Positions 1 through 8,697 of a DNA stretch of 64,000 nucleotides are shown here, in pieces. The position numbers and the translations under genes were made by a program. The notes below the pieces were generated by a model. It did not search any database. It saw nothing but the letters and a program-made list of their open reading frames with translations, and was not told where the DNA came from. Source of the stretch: Solirubrobacteraceae bacterium. Its GTDB lineage: Bacteria > Actinomycetota > Thermoleophilia > Solirubrobacterales > Solirubrobacteraceae. Position 1 is the stretch's first letter. Every line of letters starts with the position of its first letter. The stretch is taken from positions 1 to 64,000 of the forward strand of contig JAPSGI010000007.1 of NCBI GenBank assembly GCA_031177685.1, in the 5' to 3' direction.

Positions 1-1602
1 GCACATCATCTGCATCGTGTACTCGTCTTCTGAGCCGAATTGGGGCGCGCGCTTGCGGTAGTTGGTGAACAGGCCGCGCACGGTGGCGACGGTCTGGCGG
101 AAGGCGTAGCGGATGATCGCGCTCAGCGTGTAGAGGCGGCCGCGCCGGTGCCGCCCCCGCGAGAGCGATTGCAGCAGCGGGACTCCGCTGCCCACCAGCG
201 AGGCGAGCGCGGGCGGGATGCCCTGGTCCTCGATCGTGTGAAACCGCTCGGGTTGCGCGCCGTTGCCGGAGCCGGGCGCGTTGAAGTGAGCGAAGGACGT
301 GGTAACCGGGCCGCGGGTGAGGCTGACGTGGTACTTGGTCTTCTCCAGGAAGGCGAGATAGTCGCCGTTGGTGGAGAACCCGGCGCCCAGCCGTTCGCTG
401 AGGCCGGGCATCGCGTCCTTGTCCTTGCAGCGAAGCAGCAGCTCGGTCGTGCCCACGCATCCGGCCGCGAGGATGACGCGGTCGGCCGTGACCTTCTCGG
501 CGCGCTTGCGCTTGGGCTTGTCCTTGTCGCGGCGCCAGAACTCGATTTCATAGCCACCCTGCGACCGGGGCCGGATGATCTGCACCTCACATAGAGCCCA
601 CAGCTCTAGGAACCCGGCCAGCCCCGCGGGCGGATCGCCGGTGAAGCTGCCGTACAGCGCGCCTTGCAGTTGCTTGTTGAGGGTGTGCCGCGCGCCCGGC
701 AAGCACCCGACGTTGCAGCGTCCGTGGCGCTCGCAGTAGTTCTTGGCCTTCCCGCCGTCCAGCGGCTTGTCGTTGATCGCCGAATCGACCGTGCCGTAGT
801 CGGCGGTCAGCTCGCTCATGGTCAGCTGGAAGATGCGCGCGCGGTCGATCCACAGGTCGTGGGGGCGTTCGGGGTGCGGGTACTTCGCCGGGTCGATCTG
901 CTTGAGCCCCGGAAGCGTGCTGGGCTCCCGCCAGCCTGGGTCCAGCGCCGCGGATCGGGTGACGATGTTGCTCAGTCCGGTGTTGACGGGGTTCGGCGGC
1001 GGCGGCGCCGGCACCTGCGGATCGCGTGCGTGCTCGCGCTGTTGCAGAGCGAAGCCGACGCTGCGCCCGATCGCGTCGCGGGCGAGGTCGAAGTAGGCGT
1101 CGCGGCTGGCCTTGTCCCATCCGGCCTGGGTTGGCCAGCGGGGGTCGTCGAAGATGAAGTCCGGCGGCTGGATCGTGATGTTGGAGTAGACGAGCGAGCC
1201 TCCCCCCACGCCGCTGGCGCGCATGATCGACACGCCGTCGTTGCGGGCCATCCCGAACAGCCCGCGCTTGCCGAAATTCGTCATGTCGTACAGGCCGTCC
1301 TCGTTGCCCTTGCGCCGAAAGCAGCGAGTGACCAAGTCCACGAAGCCGCGGAAGCTGTTGGCCGAGGGCCAGTACTGAACGGGCTGACCCTGGCCCTGGA
1401 GGAAGCCGTACGTCTCGACCTCGCGGTCCTGCACGGTGGGAACCGGGGTGGTCCACCAGGTCCCGCGCTCGAGGATCAGCACTTTCTCCTTCGGGTCGCG
1501 GTTGCGATGCTTGAACGCGCGCGCCAGCGACAGCGCGGTCATCGAGCCGCCGAATCCCGATCCGATCACGACCGCGTCGTAGTGCGGGGCCTGGTCAGGC
1601 AT
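1..1602 (-). CDS. GMC-type FAD oxidoreductase (cholesterol oxidase-like), 3' end cut by window edge
   Basis: An FAD-dependent alcohol or sterol oxidase/dehydrogenase of the glucose-methanol-choline family. Only the first 534 codons are in the window; the frame is open through base 1. The dinucleotide motif VIGSGFGG lies at residues 12-19, followed by an ILERG-type beta strand. The second GMC signature, GVGGGSLVYSN, is near residue 135. A Cys-rich stretch (CERHGRCNVGC) and the LAAGCVGTTELLLR segment near residue 375 match the ChoD-like branch. The ATG start at 1602 is preceded by an AAGGGAG Shine-Dalgarno and overlaps the upstream phosphoesterase stop by 8 bases (ATGCCTGA), so the two are translated as one operon. 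The substrate cannot be read from sequence. Confidence 0.9.
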   Translation of the reverse strand, partial: MPDQAPHYDAVVIGSGFGGSMTALSLARAFKHRNRDPKEKVLILERGTWWTTPVPTVQDREVETYGFLQGQGQPVQYWPSANSFRGFVDLVTRCFRRKGNEDGLYDMTNFGKRGLFGMARNDGVSIMRASGVGGGSLVYSNITIQPPDFIFDDPRWPTQAGWDKASRDAYFDLARDAIGRSVGFALQQREHARDPQVPAPPPPNPVNTGLSNIVTRSAALDPGWREPSTLPGLKQIDPAKYPHPERPHDLWIDRARIFQLTMSELTADYGTVDSAINDKPLDGGKAKNYCERHGRCNVGCLPGARHTLNKQLQGALYGSFTGDPPAGLAGFLELWALCEVQIIRPRSQGGYEIEFWRRDKDKPKRKRAEKVTADRVILAAGCVGTTELLLRCKDKDAMPGLSERLGAGFSTNGDYLAFLEKTKYHVSLTRGPVTTSFAHFNAPGSGNGAQPERFHTIEDQGIPPALASLVGSGVPLLQSLSRGRHRRGRLYTLSAIIRYAFRQTVATVRGLFTNYRKRAPQFGSEDEYTMQMMC

Positions 1603-3175
1603 CCACTGCTCCCTTGTCGTAGGTCCACTGCCAGTGCCCGTCGTCGCCCCGGGTGGCCCGAAGCTCGTCCTCGACCGGAGGGTCGTCCTCCTGGCTGGCA
1701 CAGCCTGTGGCGGCGTAGCAGCGGACGGTCACCTCGTCGTCGGTGGCATCAACGCGCAAGAAGCTCTTGAACATCGGGGGCGCGTTCCAGTCCAGCCATT
1801 CCGAGAACGGAATGTGCAAGCCGCGCCGGCCGCGGCTGGGCAGGAGGCGGAAGATCAGCGAGGCCGCGAAGCGAGCCCGCCTGGTGACATGCGCCGTTCC
1901 CGCACTGGCCCGGGTGGAAGTCATGGCGAGCCGCCGGCCCATGATGGCGGCCGCCTGGTCGGGGTCGATGGGCAGCCGCCGCCACAGCGGCCCGATCAGC
2001 CAGCGCAGCTTGCGCGCCCATAGCAGGCTGTAGCGCGACAGCGAGTCGCCTCGTAGCGGGTAGCAGCGAAACTCCGCCTCGGCGACCGGGACGTCCAGGT
2101 TGTCGACGTTGTCGATCGTGTGGGTCGCGTGCATGAACGCGCCACCGCCTCCGCTCACGAGGTACAGCAGGGTCCGGCCGTCGTCCAGCGCGACTGGATA
2201 GCGCTGGTAGTTGTGGATATCGCCGCCGATCGCCGCGATGTAGTTGTGCTCCAGTGCGGTGACGATCTCATCCACGAAGCCGCCACCCTCGATCGGGCCG
2301 GGGCGATGCTCACCGTCGACGTAGATCGGCTTCCCGGTCAGCAGGATCTTGGGTCGCGGAGAGCTCGCGGAGACCCATCGCAGCCACTCGGCCTGCTCAC
2401 GGTCGATGGTGCCGGTGATCCCCGTGTCGATGCCGACCAGGCGCAGCGGCCCGGCGTCGATGGCGAAGTATGGAGCCGGCTGGCGAGCCTCCTGAGACTC
2501 GCGCGGGCGCAGCTTGCGCATCTCCCGCGCGTCCTGCTCGTCGACCTTCGGCGCTCGACGCCAGATCAAGTCGCGCAACCACGCCCGCGTGAGAAACCGC
2601 GCCCGCGGCCGGCGTGGCGCCTGCTCAGCGCCGCAGAACCAGTACATGAACCCCACGCCGTCGTCGTACCAGTCGTGATTTCCCGGCACGGCGTAGATCG
2701 GCCGCGGGTAGTCCTTGTATGGCTCGAAGAACTTGCGCCGGTAATCGTTGACCCCACCCGCGGGGTAGATCACGTCGCTTGCGATGAACAGGAAGTCCGT
2801 CCCGTCCGCCCGGGCCTCCAGCGCAGGCACCACCGCCAGCTGCGAGGCGTCGCCCTCCCCCGTATCCCCCAGGACGAGGAACGAGGTTTCAGCGCCCGGG
2901 CGATCAAGCACCAGGTCCGCACGGTCGACGTCGAGGACCTGGAGCCATGCGCGCCTGCGGTCGTTGGTGGGATCGCCCAGCCCACGCGCGAGGCGATCGT
3001 TGCGCGAGCGCCACAGGGGCAGCGGGTTCAGCCAGGAGAAGGGGACGCTTCGCTTGTCCAAGCGGTCCAGGTAGCTGCCGGGCGAGCAGTCCCAGCCGGC
3101 GCCTTGCACCGACTCACGCGACGACGCCCGCGCCGGCTCTTCGTCCAGCCGTCCAACCAGCTCGGTCTCGCCCAA
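1595..3175 (-). CDS. Calcineurin-like metallophosphoesterase
   Basis: A 526-residue putative phosphatase or phosphodiesterase with a dinuclear metal site. The family motifs appear in order: GDTGEGD at residues 103-109, SDVIYPAG at 133-140, PGNHDWY at 164-170 and GGDIHNYQRY near 314. No signal peptide or membrane segment is visible. The start is a TTG at 3175 with AGGAG seven bases upstream; no ATG or GTG lies close by. It is the first gene of a two-gene operon and overlaps the GMC oxidoreductase by 8 bases. Pairing with a GMC enzyme suggests a shared substrate, perhaps a phosphorylated alcohol or lipid, but that is only inference. Confidence 0.88.
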   Translation of the reverse strand: MGETELVGRLDEEPARASSRESVQGAGWDCSPGSYLDRLDKRSVPFSWLNPLPLWRSRNDRLARGLGDPTNDRRRAWLQVLDVDRADLVLDRPGAETSFLVLGDTGEGDASQLAVVPALEARADGTDFLFIASDVIYPAGGVNDYRRKFFEPYKDYPRPIYAVPGNHDWYDDGVGFMYWFCGAEQAPRRPRARFLTRAWLRDLIWRRAPKVDEQDAREMRKLRPRESQEARQPAPYFAIDAGPLRLVGIDTGITGTIDREQAEWLRWVSASSPRPKILLTGKPIYVDGEHRPGPIEGGGFVDEIVTALEHNYIAAIGGDIHNYQRYPVALDDGRTLLYLVSGGGGAFMHATHTIDNVDNLDVPVAEAEFRCYPLRGDSLSRYSLLWARKLRWLIGPLWRRLPIDPDQAAAIMGRRLAMTSTRASAGTAHVTRRARFAASLIFRLLPSRGRRGLHIPFSEWLDWNAPPMFKSFLRVDATDDEVTVRCYAATGCASQEDDPPVEDELRATRGDDGHWQWTYDKGAVDA

Positions 3176-3309
3176 CTCCCACTCCTGACATCCACGTCCC
3201 CCGACACGCGACCCAAACAGGTTGCGCTCACGCAGTCAAGAGCGCGCAACAAGTCATGCGCGAACAGACGCCCTGACCCGAGCGATCCCCGGATCGAAAT
3301 ACTCCCGCC

Positions 3310-4005
3310 CTTGCAGGCGCGCGACCTCGTCGAGCGGCGTCGGTGGTTCACCGAGCAGGAGTTCCAGCAGGCCGTAGCCGTGGGCCAGATGATGCCCGGC
3401 CCCCTGGCCGCACAGGCGGCGATGTGGTTCGGCTACCTCCAAGGCGGGAGTCGTGGGGCGCTCGCCGTGGCGCTGCCGTTCGTGATCCCGCCGGCCCTCA
3501 TGGTCACCGCCGTCGCGGTGCTCTACGCCGAATACCAGGGGCTCTCGTGGGTGCACGACATATTCCGCGGCGTGGGGCCGGCCGTGCTGGCGATCATCGC
3601 CATCGCCGCGGTCAAGCTGGCACGAACCACCGCGAAGTGCGACCCAGTGCTGTGGACCATCGCCGCTCCTGTGCACTGCGACCGCGCTCGCGGGGGCGAA
3701 GATCGTGTGGCTGTTCGTGCTCGCCGGAGCCTTCGGCGCCGTCATTACGGCGGCGGGCTTCCCAGGCACTCGGCCGCCAGCATCTCTCCCGCCGCTCTTC
3801 TCGCGGCCGTAAAGGGGCTCTCGTGGACCGGGTCGGACGCATCGCTCGGACCGCTGGCGTTCTTCTTCGTCAAGGCCGGCGCCTTCACCTTCGGCTCGGG
3901 GCTGGCCATCGTGCCGTTCCTGCACGAAGGGCTGGTCGAGGACCGGGGCTGGCTGACCGAGCAGCAGTTCGTGGACGCGGTCGCGATGGGGCTGATCCGT
4001 CCTCG
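3310..4005 (+). pseudogene. Decayed chromate transporter (ChrA family) fragment
   Basis: The translation from about 3318 (LVERRRWFTEQEF, then VGQMMPGPLAAQAAMWFGYLQGG and hydrophobic helices) is clearly a ChrA permease. The usual first 30 or so residues (the LGxTSFGGP region) are missing and no start is present. At about 3665 the coding frame moves: the third frame reads ALAGAKIVWLFVLAGAFGAV and AAGFPG before returning near 3780 to the original frame (LLAAVKGLSW, FFFVKAGAFTFGSGLAIVPFLHEGL). The similarity stops at AVAMGLI near 4000, where the second half should begin TPGPVV. A truncated, doubly frameshifted gene cannot make a functional transporter. Confidence 0.85.
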
Positions 4006-4129
4006 GCGCCCGTCCCGCTACCAGCGAAGCGCGGAGTCCTCCGGTTCGACGGGACGACTCGACCGTCCTCAACCTCCTCCTCGACCCGACGCTGCGTGCG
4101 CCACTTCGGTCGACGAGGTCACGCGCGAA

Positions 4130-4336
4130 GTGGGCGAGCACATCAAGGCGCGGAACCCTCATCCGCGTGTCGCAGGCAGTCGCCTGATGATCGGAGAAAC
4201 CGACGGGGGCCGTACGCTCACGGTCGTCATTCAGCCCGACGCGGACGACGCCTCGACCTGGCACGTCATGACGGGCTGGCAAGCAAGCCCCCGCGAGCGC
4301 GATACTTACCGCAAGCAGACTCGGAGACGACGATGA
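4130..4336 (+). CDS. Possible toxin remnant (BrnT/COG2929-like C-terminus)
   Basis: A short frame of about 68 codons from a GTG at 4130; the true start is uncertain because the sequence to its left is chrA debris. The end reads like small RelE/BrnT-type RNases: GGRTLTVVIQP followed by WHVMTGWQASPRERDTYR, where the family has VVTAxxMTxxERxxY. The usual N-terminal strand and HGxxxxE helix are missing, so this may be truncated. The stop overlaps the next gene's start (ATGA at 4333-4336), the coupling expected for a toxin followed by its antitoxin. Assignment rests on this short C-terminal pattern and the gene arrangement. Confidence 0.4.
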   Translation: MGEHIKARNPHPRVAGSRLMIGETDGGRTLTVVIQPDADDASTWHVMTGWQASPRERDTYRKQTRRRR

Positions 4337-4569
4337 CGAGCACGCCTAGCAACAGCGAAGACATCGGTCCTGACGAGGCCATGGACCTCGAAGGCGGGAC
4401 GGTGCTTCCGCCGACCGAAGGCGGGACGGCCTTGGCCGTGCCGTTCACGGCCGAGCAGCTGGCGCAGCTAGAGCGGATTGCAAATGAGCGAGGCATCACG
4501 CCCCTTGAAGCGGTCCAGCGCCTTGTTGAGGAAGGCTTCGAGACCCGGGCGCGCCGCTCGGCGGCGTAG
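4333..4569 (+). CDS. Small ribbon-helix-helix-like protein, possible antitoxin
   Basis: A 78-residue acidic-then-basic protein. Residues 1-35 look disordered and rich in Thr, Ser, Glu and Gly. Residues 38-70 (VPFTAEQLAQLERIANERG, then TPLEAVQRLVEEG) give a strand plus two helices, as in Arc/CopG-type antitoxins. Its ATG overlaps the stop of the toxin-like frame (ATGA), which supports a toxin-antitoxin pair. If the toxin is broken, this gene is an orphan. An unrelated small DNA-binding protein remains possible. Confidence 0.5.
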   Translation: MTSTPSNSEDIGPDEAMDLEGGTVLPPTEGGTALAVPFTAEQLAQLERIANERGITPLEAVQRLVEEGFETRARRSAA

Positions 4570-4638
4570 ACGCCGCTAGGAAGTTCAGATGTGACTCGCT
4601 CCGCCGCGCGTAGGCGGCAGCGCTCGTCCTCGCGGCCG

Positions 4639-4992
4639 TCACTCCGGGCGTCGCACGAAGTCGGCCCCGAATAGTCGGACAAGCGCTATCGCGACGTGAA
4701 CGGCGGCGTCGCTCTCCTCCTGGGAGACAGTAAGCGGGACCGACTCGTCGTCGGTGCCGTGCCGGTCGAGCTGTGATCGCCAGATCATCTTGGCCATGTT
4801 TGCGATGTCCTCGACCGTCGCGCCGCTGAGCACGACCTCCCACTTCTCGGGCTTGTCGCGGAGAGCGCTGATCATCGTCCCGAGCGTCGCCTGCGAGCTA
4901 TGCGGTGTCCCCACCGGCCGCATTACGACCTCGACCGTCCGCACGGCGTCGCCGTAGGCCGACGACGGGTCCGGGACCCGCCAACTTCCCAC
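4639..4992 (-). CDS. Hypothetical protein, N-terminus probably frameshifted
   Basis: Not recognised. A 117-residue soluble protein with a GTG start at 4992. It has an amphipathic region (WEVVLSGATVEDIANMAKMIWRSQLD) and an acidic C-terminal helix (EESDAAVHVAIALVRLFG). Directly upstream, another frame starts with GTG/ATG at 5057/5054 and reads MPSIEETEDHSQRAHALLMRAW, a natural-looking helix, before losing sense near 4990. The genuine protein may therefore start at 5054 and be split by a one-base indel. The 5054 start lies about 20 bases after the stop of the preceding gene's extended frame, so the two small genes probably form an operon. Confidence 0.5.
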   Translation of the reverse strand: MGSWRVPDPSSAYGDAVRTVEVVMRPVGTPHSSQATLGTMISALRDKPEKWEVVLSGATVEDIANMAKMIWRSQLDRHGTDDESVPLTVSQEESDAAVHVAIALVRLFGADFVRRPE

Positions 4993-5135
4993 GCTCGCAT
5001 GAGCAGGGCGTGCGCGCGCTGCGAGTGGTCTTCGGTCTCCTCGATGCTCGGCATCACGGGTCCCAGGCCCCGCTTCGTCAGGACTCCGTGACCTCCCATT
5101 CGGAGCGGCCCCTGGCGAGGACCTGGTTCATCTCG

Positions 5136-5462
5136 TCAACCCACGTTTCGGGTGTCTTCTCGTAGAGCAGGAAAGTCGAGCACGTCGAGCGCAAATGTGT
5201 CGTCCTCCTCCATCCGTCCGAGCAGATCCTCGACAGCCTGCTGGGCCGAGAACGACCAGTCGAGGCACACCTGGAGGGCCGTCTGGATCTCCATCATGAG
5301 CCCCGTGTCGGGATTGGCGCTCTCCATCGGCGGGCTGACCCACAGGAATCGCTCAACCCAGACTCGGATCGGGTCCTTCAGGTGGTCCGGCACGCCGGCG
5401 TGAAGCACGTCAAACCGGGGGTCGTCTGTGCCGCGGCTCGATAGAGGTCGGAAATCCTCCAC
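5136..5462 (-). CDS. Hypothetical protein with probable 3' frameshift
   Basis: Not recognised. A 108-residue acidic soluble protein as read. Codon choice is good to about residue 94 (EEDDTFALDVLD), after which the annotated frame ends in an unlikely tail. Removing one T from the TTT near 5173 restores a convincing continuation, DFLLYEKTPETWVDEMNQV through SEWEVTES, with a stop at 5078. The intended product is therefore probably 127 residues (5078-5462). Either this is a recent inactivating indel or an assembly error. Two neighbouring broken genes in this patch favour real decay. Confidence 0.5.
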   Translation of the reverse strand: MEDFRPLSSRGTDDPRFDVLHAGVPDHLKDPIRVWVERFLWVSPPMESANPDTGLMMEIQTALQVCLDWSFSAQQAVEDLLGRMEEDDTFALDVLDFPALREDTRNVG

Positions 5463-5538
5463 CCGCGAACTGTCTCAATATGAGAAGTGCGACGCGGCTG
5501 CTCGTCCCTGGCGCCCCAGTGTGATCTCAGCCTCGGAG

Positions 5539-7011
5539 CTACGACAAGGCGAACTGCACGAGGTCGCCAAGCGTGAGCCCGGCGTCTGCATCGGCAGCCA
5601 GCACGGTCGGTCTCCAGTCCGGCTGAACCCTAAAGTACGACTGAGGATCGAGTTCGAGGAGGCCGAGAAGTACCTCGCAAACGATCTCTGCTCCAACGGG
5701 CCCAAGACGCGCACCCCCGGTAACAAGCTCGCTCTCCTTCAGGATGTAGAACCACAGCGGCGTCGGGTCGAGGTCAGTACCTAGCTCGCCGCCGCTGAAG
5801 ACCCGCTCCACCCGCAGGTGACGGGCGACATCTTGGCCTGACGGCAGCTGCAGTGCTTGTCCCCGCAGAAGGTTGCGCAGCGCAAGAGACTGAGGCTTGT
5901 CGACCGGGAGCCGAGGTAGATCAAAGAGCGCCGGAGTCAAACGACTGTCGATGAGCCGTGACGGTTGGACCGTCTCAGCAGCCCCGATCGGCAGGAAGTG
6001 GGGCCAATCGAGCTGCCAGCCGCCCGGAAGCGCCTTCCCGCCGCGAAGATCGCTCGTCGGGGCGACCTCGTCACCGGCGACGAAGAGGGGAATGTTCGTG
6101 ATGCTCGAGTTGAGGTTGTAGGCGGCGCGGACCTGCGAGTGGCCGAAGCGAAATGCGGCCGCGCTGAACTCGACGGGCATGTAGGCGTTCTTCCGCGCTC
6201 TGTACCAACGCAGCTTGATCTCCGCCGCCCGACCATCCGGTTCCAAAAGCTTCCTCGCCAAGACATCCGCGCCGCACGTCCGCTTGAGATAGTCATGGAC
6301 GACGACCCACTGGTAGTGCCACCGCACGCGTCGCTGCGTCTCGTCGAAGCGAGTCTCAGGCTGGACGGTGGCGTCGGCTTCAACCTCCTGCCACATGCGG
6401 TTGTGGAAGCGCAAGAAGACGCGCTGCAGCCCACTGACGATGGTGTTCTCGTCGTTGCGCGGGTCGCCGATCAGCGCGACTTGCTGAATGTTGCGCGGGA
6501 GGTCGTCCTCGCCGCTTTCGGTACTCGCGACCAGCAGTCGCCCTGGGCGCTCCTGGTCGTACTGGAAGGGCTCGTCGGCTGGCCCTGAGCCATACAGCGA
6601 GTCGAGATCGAAGCGGGGCGTGCGGAAGTCCTGGAGGGCGTCGGGATCGTTGATGCGACCGAGAAGCGAGGCGGGGTCGAAGGTGATGTCGTGATCGATG
6701 AACTGGCCGAGGTACGTGTAGCCGGCAGGAATAGCGTCGTTGTCTCCGCCTGGCGGCTGCGCGTTCGGCTGCCCCCACGAGCCGCCACCCTGGCTAGCGT
6801 CCTCGCGCATCGTCTCGGCGAGGCCGTTGAGGCGGTCGACCTCGTAGCTCGGCGCCGGCGCAAGCCGGCGGAAGAGCCGTCCAAAACGCCCCCCGAACGC
6901 TGGCGACAGCGGCTGGTTTCGCAGGCCGCGCGGCTCGACGCCGTGGGTGCGCGTCGGAGGCCGCTGACTGGCTTGGTCGGTACCGGCTAGCTCGGGGGTG
7001 ACTCCGTCCAC
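5539..7011 (-). CDS. Animal-type haem peroxidase family protein
   Basis: A soluble haem peroxidase of the myeloperoxidase/peroxinectin superfamily, about 490 residues. Seen in order: YLGQFIDHDITFD, carrying the distal His and the Asp that can link haem; FLRFHNRMW; VRWHYQWVVVHDYL; and the EFSAAAFRFGHSQVR helix with the proximal His. A conserved-type NIPLFV stretch follows. The reading frame is open up to 7233, but the GTG at 7011 has GAAGGAG seven bases upstream, and the region above it has poor coding character, so 7011 is chosen. No signal peptide is evident. Bacterial members may oxidise halides, phenols or lipids; the substrate is unknown. It is the last gene before tRNA-His. Confidence 0.87.
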   Translation of the reverse strand: MDGVTPELAGTDQASQRPPTRTHGVEPRGLRNQPLSPAFGGRFGRLFRRLAPAPSYEVDRLNGLAETMREDASQGGGSWGQPNAQPPGGDNDAIPAGYTYLGQFIDHDITFDPASLLGRINDPDALQDFRTPRFDLDSLYGSGPADEPFQYDQERPGRLLVASTESGEDDLPRNIQQVALIGDPRNDENTIVSGLQRVFLRFHNRMWQEVEADATVQPETRFDETQRRVRWHYQWVVVHDYLKRTCGADVLARKLLEPDGRAAEIKLRWYRARKNAYMPVEFSAAAFRFGHSQVRAAYNLNSSITNIPLFVAGDEVAPTSDLRGGKALPGGWQLDWPHFLPIGAAETVQPSRLIDSRLTPALFDLPRLPVDKPQSLALRNLLRGQALQLPSGQDVARHLRVERVFSGGELGTDLDPTPLWFYILKESELVTGGARLGPVGAEIVCEVLLGLLELDPQSYFRVQPDWRPTVLAADADAGLTLGDLVQFALS

Positions 7012-7237
7012 GTTCGGCTCCTTCGTCTTAGTTATGCGCGGAAGGTTCGTCCCCGGCCTGACTGTCCGCACCGATACATAACCCGGGACCGACCCCAAAC
7101 GTGACCGCGGATTCGACGCCACCTCCGGTCGACCGACGTACGGCAAAGCCGACTGACTCCGTAGATGTTCCATTTCCACGGACGAATTGGGACCGATTTG
7201 GGACCGGCGTGCCACCGTCCGCCGCATCCCCAAACAA

Positions 7238-7261
7238 GAAAACCCCGCCTACGCGGGGCTT
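7238..7261 (-). terminator. Intrinsic terminator after tRNA-His
   Basis: On the minus strand an 8-bp stem (AGCCCCGC / GCGGGGTT with one G-T pair) and a GTAG loop are followed by TTTTCTTGTTTG. It begins eight bases beyond the tRNA-His 3' end in the direction of transcription, so it should end the tRNA transcript. Confidence 0.85.
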
Positions 7262-7268
7262 TCCTCAA

Positions 7269-7342
7269 GGTGAGCGACGGGACTCGAACCCGCGACCACC
7301 TGGACCACAACCAGGAGCTCTACCAGCTGAGCTACGCCCACC
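7269..7342 (-). tRNA. tRNA-His(GTG)
   Basis: The minus strand folds as a complete cloverleaf. Acceptor GTGGGCG pairs with CGCTCAC through one G-T. The D-arm is AGCTCAGCTGGTAGAGCT, the anticodon loop holds GTG, and the T-arm is GCGGGTTCGAGTCCCGT. The base before position 1 is G and faces a C discriminator, the G-1:C73 identity pair of tRNA-His. CCA is not encoded. Confidence 0.97.
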
Positions 7343-7356
7343 GCGGGGGGCTCAGT

Positions 7357-8643
7357 CTAGCGGTGGTGGCGCGGGCGCCTGAGCGTAGTCGTGCGCGTGG
7401 TCCAGGTCACGGGGCCGCCTGTCGCAACCGAGCGCGTCGCGACCCGGACGAGCAATGAGCCGCGGCGGCGCAGCAGCGCGCGGGCGGGGCGGGTGAGGCG
7501 GACGCGGTAGGTGCGGCGGGCTCCGGCGCGCAGGCGGAACGGGTGCGTGGCGATGCGGCGGCGTGCGGCGCGCAGGACGAGCGTGCCGGTGCAGCCATCG
7601 CTCGCGGTCGCCGGGCAGCGCACCGTCACGGCCACGGCGCCGCCCCGCCGCATCCGCAGCCCGCCGCGACGGGGCAGCACCGGCCGCGCGACGCCTCGGA
7701 GCGCGGGGCTGGGCGAACGAGAACTCCACGACGGGTCCTGGCCGCCGAACCGAAGACAGCGGGCATCGCGGGCGGCGGGTCCCTCCCCCGGCCGGTACGC
7801 CGTGTTGACGCGTATCGTCTCGGCCTGGAAGCGCGCCTGCTCCTCAATGTCCGCGGCGATCGTGCGCCGCTCGCCGTCGGAGCGCGCCGCCGCGAGGCGC
7901 TCGGCGTTGCGCCAGGCCGCCTCGCGCCAGCCGACGAGGATCTGGAAGATCGTGTCGTCGTCGACCTCCGTCCCCGGGGCGTCGTAGTCGTCGATCGTCT
8001 CGTCGAAGCGGTGGGAGAGCTCCGTCAGGACGGGCCGGTACAGCTCGCGCAGCTTGGCGTTGTAGGCGTCGTGCTCGGGCTTGCGCGAACGCCCGCCGCG
8101 GTCGGCCAGCCCGGCGTGGTAGAGCACGAACGCGAAGTCGCGGTTGATGTGCCCGTTCATGGACAGCAGCAGGTTCCCGATGCCCGACACCGAGCGTGAG
8201 CGCGCCGTGTCGAAGGCGATGCGCCACGCCGGCGGGACGAGCGCGCGGCGTCCCGTGGCCCAGTTGTCGTAGGCGACGAAGTAGATGCGGGCGAAGATCC
8301 GGTCGAGGTGGCCGATCCACACGCGGTCCGAGTAGAAGCCGGCATCCACGAGGCGGCGGATCTGCTCGGTCACGCGGATGTACGTCAGCGAGAACACCGC
8401 GTTGTGGTCGCAGCGCGGGATGACCGTGTGGAAGCGCCGGTACATCTCGTCGATCGTCGCGTCGATGCAGGCCCGCGATCCGTCGACGCAGTCCTCGGCC
8501 GCGCTCCGGGCGACGCCGCTGGGAAAGCCCGCGTAGCCGGCGTTCCAGTCCGCATACGGCGCGTCCTGCGCCGCCGCGCCGCCTGCCCCCGCGGCGAGCG
8601 AGAGCGCGAGCGCGGCGACCGTCGTGCACGTCAGGCGCCTCAC
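7357..8643 (-). CDS. Secreted DUF5995-like protein with Arg-rich C-terminal beta module
   Basis: A 428-residue exported protein. The start is GTG 8643 with a TACGAT -10 hexamer seven bases upstream (8651-8656), not the much longer open frame that continues upstream. Residues 1-24 form a signal peptide ending AGGAAAQ. Residues 25-300 match the DUF5995 pattern: many aromatic and His residues, HTVIPRCDHNAVFSL, and the signature MNGHINRDFAFVLYHAGL. Function is unknown. Residues 330-428 form a separate module (RMRRGGAVAVTVRCPATASDGCTGTL, then alternating beta strands rich in Arg), resembling the tail of the LVIVD protein at 9403. Divergent from the K+ channel gene. Confidence 0.75.
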   Translation of the reverse strand: MRRLTCTTVAALALSLAAGAGGAAAQDAPYADWNAGYAGFPSGVARSAAEDCVDGSRACIDATIDEMYRRFHTVIPRCDHNAVFSLTYIRVTEQIRRLVDAGFYSDRVWIGHLDRIFARIYFVAYDNWATGRRALVPPAWRIAFDTARSRSVSGIGNLLLSMNGHINRDFAFVLYHAGLADRGGRSRKPEHDAYNAKLRELYRPVLTELSHRFDETIDDYDAPGTEVDDDTIFQILVGWREAAWRNAERLAAARSDGERRTIAADIEEQARFQAETIRVNTAYRPGEGPAARDARCLRFGGQDPSWSSRSPSPALRGVARPVLPRRGGLRMRRGGAVAVTVRCPATASDGCTGTLVLRAARRRIATHPFRLRAGARRTYRVRLTRPARALLRRRGSLLVRVATRSVATGGPVTWTTRTTTLRRPRHHR

Positions 8644-8650
8644 GACGTCG

Positions 8651-8656
8651 ATCGTA
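8651..8656 (-). promoter_or_regulatory. -10 element of the DUF5995 gene (leaderless type)
   Basis: TACGAT on the minus strand with a 7-base spacer to GTG 8643 and no Shine-Dalgarno between them. Confidence 0.55.
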
Positions 8657-8697
8657 CGGCCCCGCGCCCGCCGCCCGCGCTGCCAGACTCCCACGCC

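Noticed and set aside
7012-7233. N-terminal extension of the haem peroxidase to 7233
   Set aside because: The added residues lack domain similarity and a Shine-Dalgarno; GTG 7011 has GAAGGAG at the right distance.
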